Both the position numbers and the translations under genes were made by a program. This document shows, piece by piece, positions 22,201 to 24,310 of a stretch of DNA of 24,310 nt. The notes under the pieces are model-generated. The model was not told the origin of the DNA, made no database searches, and worked only from the letters and a program-made list of their open reading frames with translations. The stretch spans positions 1-24,310 of the forward strand of contig CAZVIK010000040.1 in assembly GCA_964627045.1 (NCBI GenBank), in the 5' to 3' direction. Each line of letters opens with the position of its first letter. Position 1 is the first letter of the stretch. Source of the stretch: CAZVIK01 sp964627045 (GTDB lineage: Bacteria; Acidobacteriota; Terriglobia; Bryobacterales; Bryobacteraceae).

Positions 22201-22438
22201 CGAACGTGTCTACCGCGCCGACACCGCCCGCCTGATCGACGCCATGCTGCGCACGGGCAGTCTGGCGAATGCGCCCGCCGGACGAGGCATGGGCAAGGCA
22301 ACGGGGGGCGCGACGCACGTCATCGAAAGGCTGGAGATCGTGCTTGGCGATATTGGCCGCTACACCGCCGATGAGATCAAGCGCCTGGTGCAGCAGGGCA
22401 TCGGCGAATACCTTGATTACGCGGGGGCGGCGACATGA
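19265..22438 (+). CDS. Tail tape measure protein
   Basis: A 1057-residue protein that sets tail length and helps DNA entry. It starts at TTG 19265, with AAGGGGCG just upstream. Residues 12-32 carry the IGTAHGRF module shared with the MazG-like gene. The first half is helical and includes hydrophobic stretches around residues 281-310 (VILQLAAGFVTVAAGATLLG) and 416-460. Residues about 555-840 are a highly charged coiled coil, rich in E, A, R and K with recurring R-M-A-E. The C-terminus has G-A-Y-M-L-H-E-G-E-R-V, a common end motif in phage tape measures. At the usual 1.5 angstroms per residue this predicts a tail near 160 nm. The next gene overlaps by 4 bases. Confidence 0.9.
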   Translation: MVGIGGGAGVAIGTAHGRFRLDLSEVTQGRVTVVREAQLMSQAFNQMGRQSATQIGTLAGQLGALGGELTKLQGLGVVFGGLTAGGVAAAQSVRNLTSLFKVLVGSEEKSAAQMKNLRAFADDMHQPFMNVMEAATGLAQSVGRTNVELRDAVSVAQRLAILDPAQGAKGAAIAMREFLSGQVQSLVMRFEMDRGRLRQILAEAGGDQAKAVEGLNQYVNEIGLTEDALRKMGEEGVGVFQVLGSEVTETAAEAFTPFLVNTVIPTVQHLSAFFRDLRENHPVILQLAAGFVTVAAGATLLGTAAGRISTTLATVLSLLQKIAATEAIGSLASRFQRWNAGAMTDVAALEGGTPAGAGRLRGLTRAAVGVGALAVGTHFGGELIAGLANLGAPELARFKGKTGQDVLNEVGDTIKKIVVVLVNLFGQVITALTQFIGQVEIVGLRLQQAIGNVISGLVEAMGNLINGVADALAGVFDTTQMKQTAKNLWGFAEGVRITDEAIERYGEQVDQRVRDTEAYWNQATANLAKWLLPQPEAAKPEAEPEAAAKISRYTDEQLQAFAQYQEDLTDIQESAQQEREDELKAHEKRKTEIEAQYQKTLARMAEDEALRRRRAEADLDRRIAEVGAESQAHEIEEAEQHTARMAEIEASAAERQADEKEKHLAKLADLEEQHDEDVRNAAMNLDAVALDAANRRYEKAVKKENDDYDARMQDLQEELEERRQVEAEAHAQRLAEAQAAAAERIQQMRAEFDQQEALHAEDQAIQLARMEEDHQAELDALDVAHTERMGQIDAQEQEELDAREQAWIEEFNSLETHNLRMIATQEKGLNQLEAELDTWWRSQTTKGQQALAALEILATNAQQRLSGITNLVGGVISAIQGVIGGNTSQASSGQGTIFGIQVGGSSGVQSGAPSTLRSRYAGVSAEERREDMARRIGVPYTNTTQANRWAVQQSRWGVGFGRQTGGAIHFTGAYMLHEGERVYRADTARLIDAMLRTGSLANAPAGRGMGKATGGATHVIERLEIVLGDIGRYTADEIKRLVQQGIGEYLDYAGAAT
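19298..19360 (+). repeat. Dispersed repeat copy B: module shared with the MazG-like gene
   Basis: This encodes residues 12-32 of the tape measure protein and aligns without gaps to 7531-7593. It uses the GC-ending codons typical of this genome, whereas copy A uses more A/T-ending ones. Copy B therefore looks like the native version, and copy A has a different history. Confidence 0.85.
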
Positions 22439-22818
22439 CCTACCAGGCGGCGCTCGACCACGACAACACGGGCGGGCTGGCGGACATGAACCCGCAGCCG
22501 GCCAGCGTCGGCATTCAGGTCCCCGACGAACGCTACGGCGGGGGCGGCTCCGTCTTCGAGGACGGCGCGCCGTTCACCGAGTGGGTCTACGACGGCCTGA
22601 TGAGCGCGGACCAGTACGCGGCGGTCCTGGCGCAGCTCGGATTGACCTCGGCCAAGACGCGCGCCGTCACGATCAACACCACCGACGCGCACAGCCGGAG
22701 CTTCGTGCTCCGAAATGGTACGGCGGTTCGACCGATGGTGGGCCGCGATGTCGAGTACAAGGGAGGGTTCTACCGCAACGTGCACATTCGGATCATCGAC
22801 CTGGAGGCGCTGTCCTGA
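22435..22818 (+). CDS. Small tail protein downstream of the tape measure
   Basis: A 127-residue protein whose ATG at 22435 overlaps the tape measure stop (CATGACC). It is beta-rich, with segments PASVGIQVPDERYGGGGSVF, TEWVYDGLMSADQYAAVLA and DVEYKGGFYRNVHIRIID. The small size and place between the tape measure and a large tail protein suggest a distal tail or baseplate hub component. The VHIRIIDLE end is reminiscent of small phage proteins that form a beta-barrel. Specific family not recognised. Confidence 0.55.
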   Translation: MTYQAALDHDNTGGLADMNPQPASVGIQVPDERYGGGGSVFEDGAPFTEWVYDGLMSADQYAAVLAQLGLTSAKTRAVTINTTDAHSRSFVLRNGTAVRPMVGRDVEYKGGFYRNVHIRIIDLEALS

Positions 22819-24310
22819 TGCCAGCGTTGAGCAACCCGACTCTTTGGCGCACCGCGCCCCACCGGGCCAAGCAGTACCTCTTCCTGCTGAAGCCCACGGT
22901 CGTCTTCCAGGCGCAGGTGAACCAATCGACCTTCACCTATCCCCTGGCCCAGTTCAACTGGAACAACGCCGTCGCCGGCGCATACACCGACGTGCTGGCC
23001 GATATGACCGTGCTGGTCGGCACGACGGCGGGAAGCGACGATCTGGGCCGGCAGCGCGTGCGCAAGGCTCCCACGTCCAGCGTTTTCTACATCGGCTGGG
23101 CCTCGCAGGGCGACCGCGACGGCGAGGTGGCGCTGGCCGACGACCGCTGGATCACCGTGCTCGATCTGTTTCAGGTGTGGTCCAAAACCCCCTACTACAG
23201 CGGCGCAGTCCAGTACAAGGATTACGACATCGCCGCAGCCAGCTATGGCACGAACCTCTTCCCGGTCGCCAACGGCGGCCCGGCGCGCTTCGCCTTCGTC
23301 GATCCCGCCACCAACCAGGCCACGCTCTCGTTCAGCGGCGCGAACTCCTACCACCCCGCCAGCGCGACCATGACGCACGCCTGGGACTTCGGCGACGGCA
23401 GCCCCGCCAGCAGCGCGGTCCAGAACCCTGGCAATGTGACCTTCCCGCTCGGCTCCGGCTTCCGTTACGTGCACTACACCGTCACCGACCAGTACGGGAC
23501 GGCGCGCACGCACCACATTCCCGTGGTGACCCGGACACGGGACGGGGAGTACGCGCCCATCACCGACTTCGAGATCACCGCGCACACCGTGCGGCCCGAA
23601 GGCCAGAGTCTGAGCGTGCGCGTCTACGAGGACATCGATGCGGCGGATTACCCGGACGGGACGCTGGCGCTCATCGCCGAAGAGGAATGGTTTGGGGATA
23701 CCCAGGCGGACCTCGCCGGGCCTGCCGGCGCGATGAACGTGCGCTTCGTGGGCTGGCACCAGTCCGACCCGGCGCAGCTCACGGCCACGCGCGAGGGCCT
23801 GCGCCGCGAGACCACGCTGGACCTGGTGGACGTGCTGGGCAAGCTCGACGAACTGCCCGGCTTCCCGCAGCTCGTGGAGCACGCCACAACGCCCGACGAC
23901 TGGGCGGAGATGAAGAACCCCAGCCTCGACAAGTACCTGGCGTACCTGCTGGACCTGCACAGCACCGCCCTCGGCGTGGCCGACTACCTGCCGTCGATCA
24001 CCGAGCCGACCGGGTACACGAGCAACTACCCCTTCTCGATCCTGTCCAGCGACGGGGCGAGTCTCTATGCGCAGGTGGAAGAGCGCGCGGACGCGGCGGG
24101 GCACCACCTGACGTGCAACATGCAGGGGCAGATCATGGTCCGCCCCGATCCCCAGGTGCAGCAGACCGGCGAGCGCACTTCCACCGTCATCGTCGATTTG
24201 GTCGAAGATGACTGGGAGGAGCTGCGCACCGAGCACAACCGCGCGCCGCGCGTGCACTGGCTGCACGGGAGCGCGATCCGCGCGCACGCCGAATCGCCGG
24301 CGGCGTTCTT
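22818..24310 (+). CDS. Large tail protein with PKD-like domain (partial, runs off the end)
   Basis: An ATG at 22818 overlaps the previous stop (CTGATG) and the frame stays open to the end of the window, giving 497 residues so far. Residues about 162-235 form a PKD/Ig-like domain: a hydrophobic strand (ATLSFSGANSY), the diagnostic HAWDFGDG (W189-D-F-G-D-G), then a Y-V-H-Y-T-V-T-D strand. The following part has D-x-D patterns (PDGTLALIAEEEWFGD) and a helical region (LDLVDVLGKLDELPGF). Such domains often bind carbohydrate or protein at the virion tip, so this may be the tail-tip or receptor-binding protein. The C-terminus is not in view. Confidence 0.75.
   Translation, partial: MPALSNPTLWRTAPHRAKQYLFLLKPTVVFQAQVNQSTFTYPLAQFNWNNAVAGAYTDVLADMTVLVGTTAGSDDLGRQRVRKAPTSSVFYIGWASQGDRDGEVALADDRWITVLDLFQVWSKTPYYSGAVQYKDYDIAAASYGTNLFPVANGGPARFAFVDPATNQATLSFSGANSYHPASATMTHAWDFGDGSPASSAVQNPGNVTFPLGSGFRYVHYTVTDQYGTARTHHIPVVTRTRDGEYAPITDFEITAHTVRPEGQSLSVRVYEDIDAADYPDGTLALIAEEEWFGDTQADLAGPAGAMNVRFVGWHQSDPAQLTATREGLRRETTLDLVDVLGKLDELPGFPQLVEHATTPDDWAEMKNPSLDKYLAYLLDLHSTALGVADYLPSITEPTGYTSNYPFSILSSDGASLYAQVEERADAAGHHLTCNMQGQIMVRPDPQVQQTGERTSTVIVDLVEDDWEELRTEHNRAPRVHWLHGSAIRAHAESPAAF

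Noticed and set aside
22715..24211. Long + strand open frame overlapping the tail gene
   Set aside because: Its translation is arginine-, alanine- and glycine-rich with no motif, and it overlaps the PKD-containing frame, which has correct coupling and a recognisable domain.

Overview
This window looks like part of a GC-rich tailed-phage or prophage genome. It probably comes from a draft or metagenomic assembly, because a run of ten Ns sits at 456-465. Every supported gene is on the + strand, and neighbours are packed with stop/start overlaps or very short gaps. I see no integrase, attachment site, tRNA, rRNA, CRISPR array or insertion sequence. Terminase and portal genes are absent and presumably lie upstream. 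The host cannot be fixed from the sequence; codon choice and GC content fit a high-GC bacterium.

Region 1 (1-10495) is a cargo block that is unusually large for a phage. It carries five glycosyltransferase-like genes (531, 6669, 8068, 9036, 9884) and two class I methyltransferases, one of the Methyltransf_24 type (1677) and one of the FkbM type (5855). It also carries a CapK/PaaK-like adenylate-forming enzyme (2567), a 59-residue putative zinc-ribbon protein (3881), a DUF362 protein (4071), a small XRE-type regulator (1342), a MazG-like NTP pyrophosphohydrolase (7507), a small membrane protein (7899) and a few unknowns. Together these suggest synthesis or modification of a glycan, either on the virion or on the host surface.

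Region 2 (10496-10925) is a control point. A possible extended -10 promoter lies before a small gene (10552). A strong intrinsic terminator (10860-10902) then sits only 23 bases before the first head gene.

Region 3 (10926-24310) is a morphogenesis module in canonical order. It has a head-maturation protease fused to a scaffold, with a nested in-frame scaffold start at 12777. A head decoration (cement) protein and the major capsid protein follow. Next come a sixth glycosyltransferase (15137), embedded among the structural genes, then the head-tail connector, head closure, HK97-gp10-like and tail-terminator-like proteins and the tail tube protein. The rest is a tail-assembly chaperone pair in two frames (probable programmed +1 or -2 frameshift), a 1057-residue tape measure protein, a small tail protein, and a large tail protein with a PKD-like domain that runs off the end. 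No sheath gene lies between tube and tape measure, so a siphovirus-like long non-contractile tail is likely.

The observations most worth a second look are these: the phage-borne glycan island with its CapK/zinc-ribbon/DUF362 group; a 21-codon N-terminal module shared by the MazG-like protein and the tape measure protein and conserved mainly at protein level; a modular head protease carrying a duplicated domain and about ten [V/I/L]-A-E-M-type motifs; the terminator at the gateway to the head genes; and an evident misassembly at the N gap that artificially splits the first gene.
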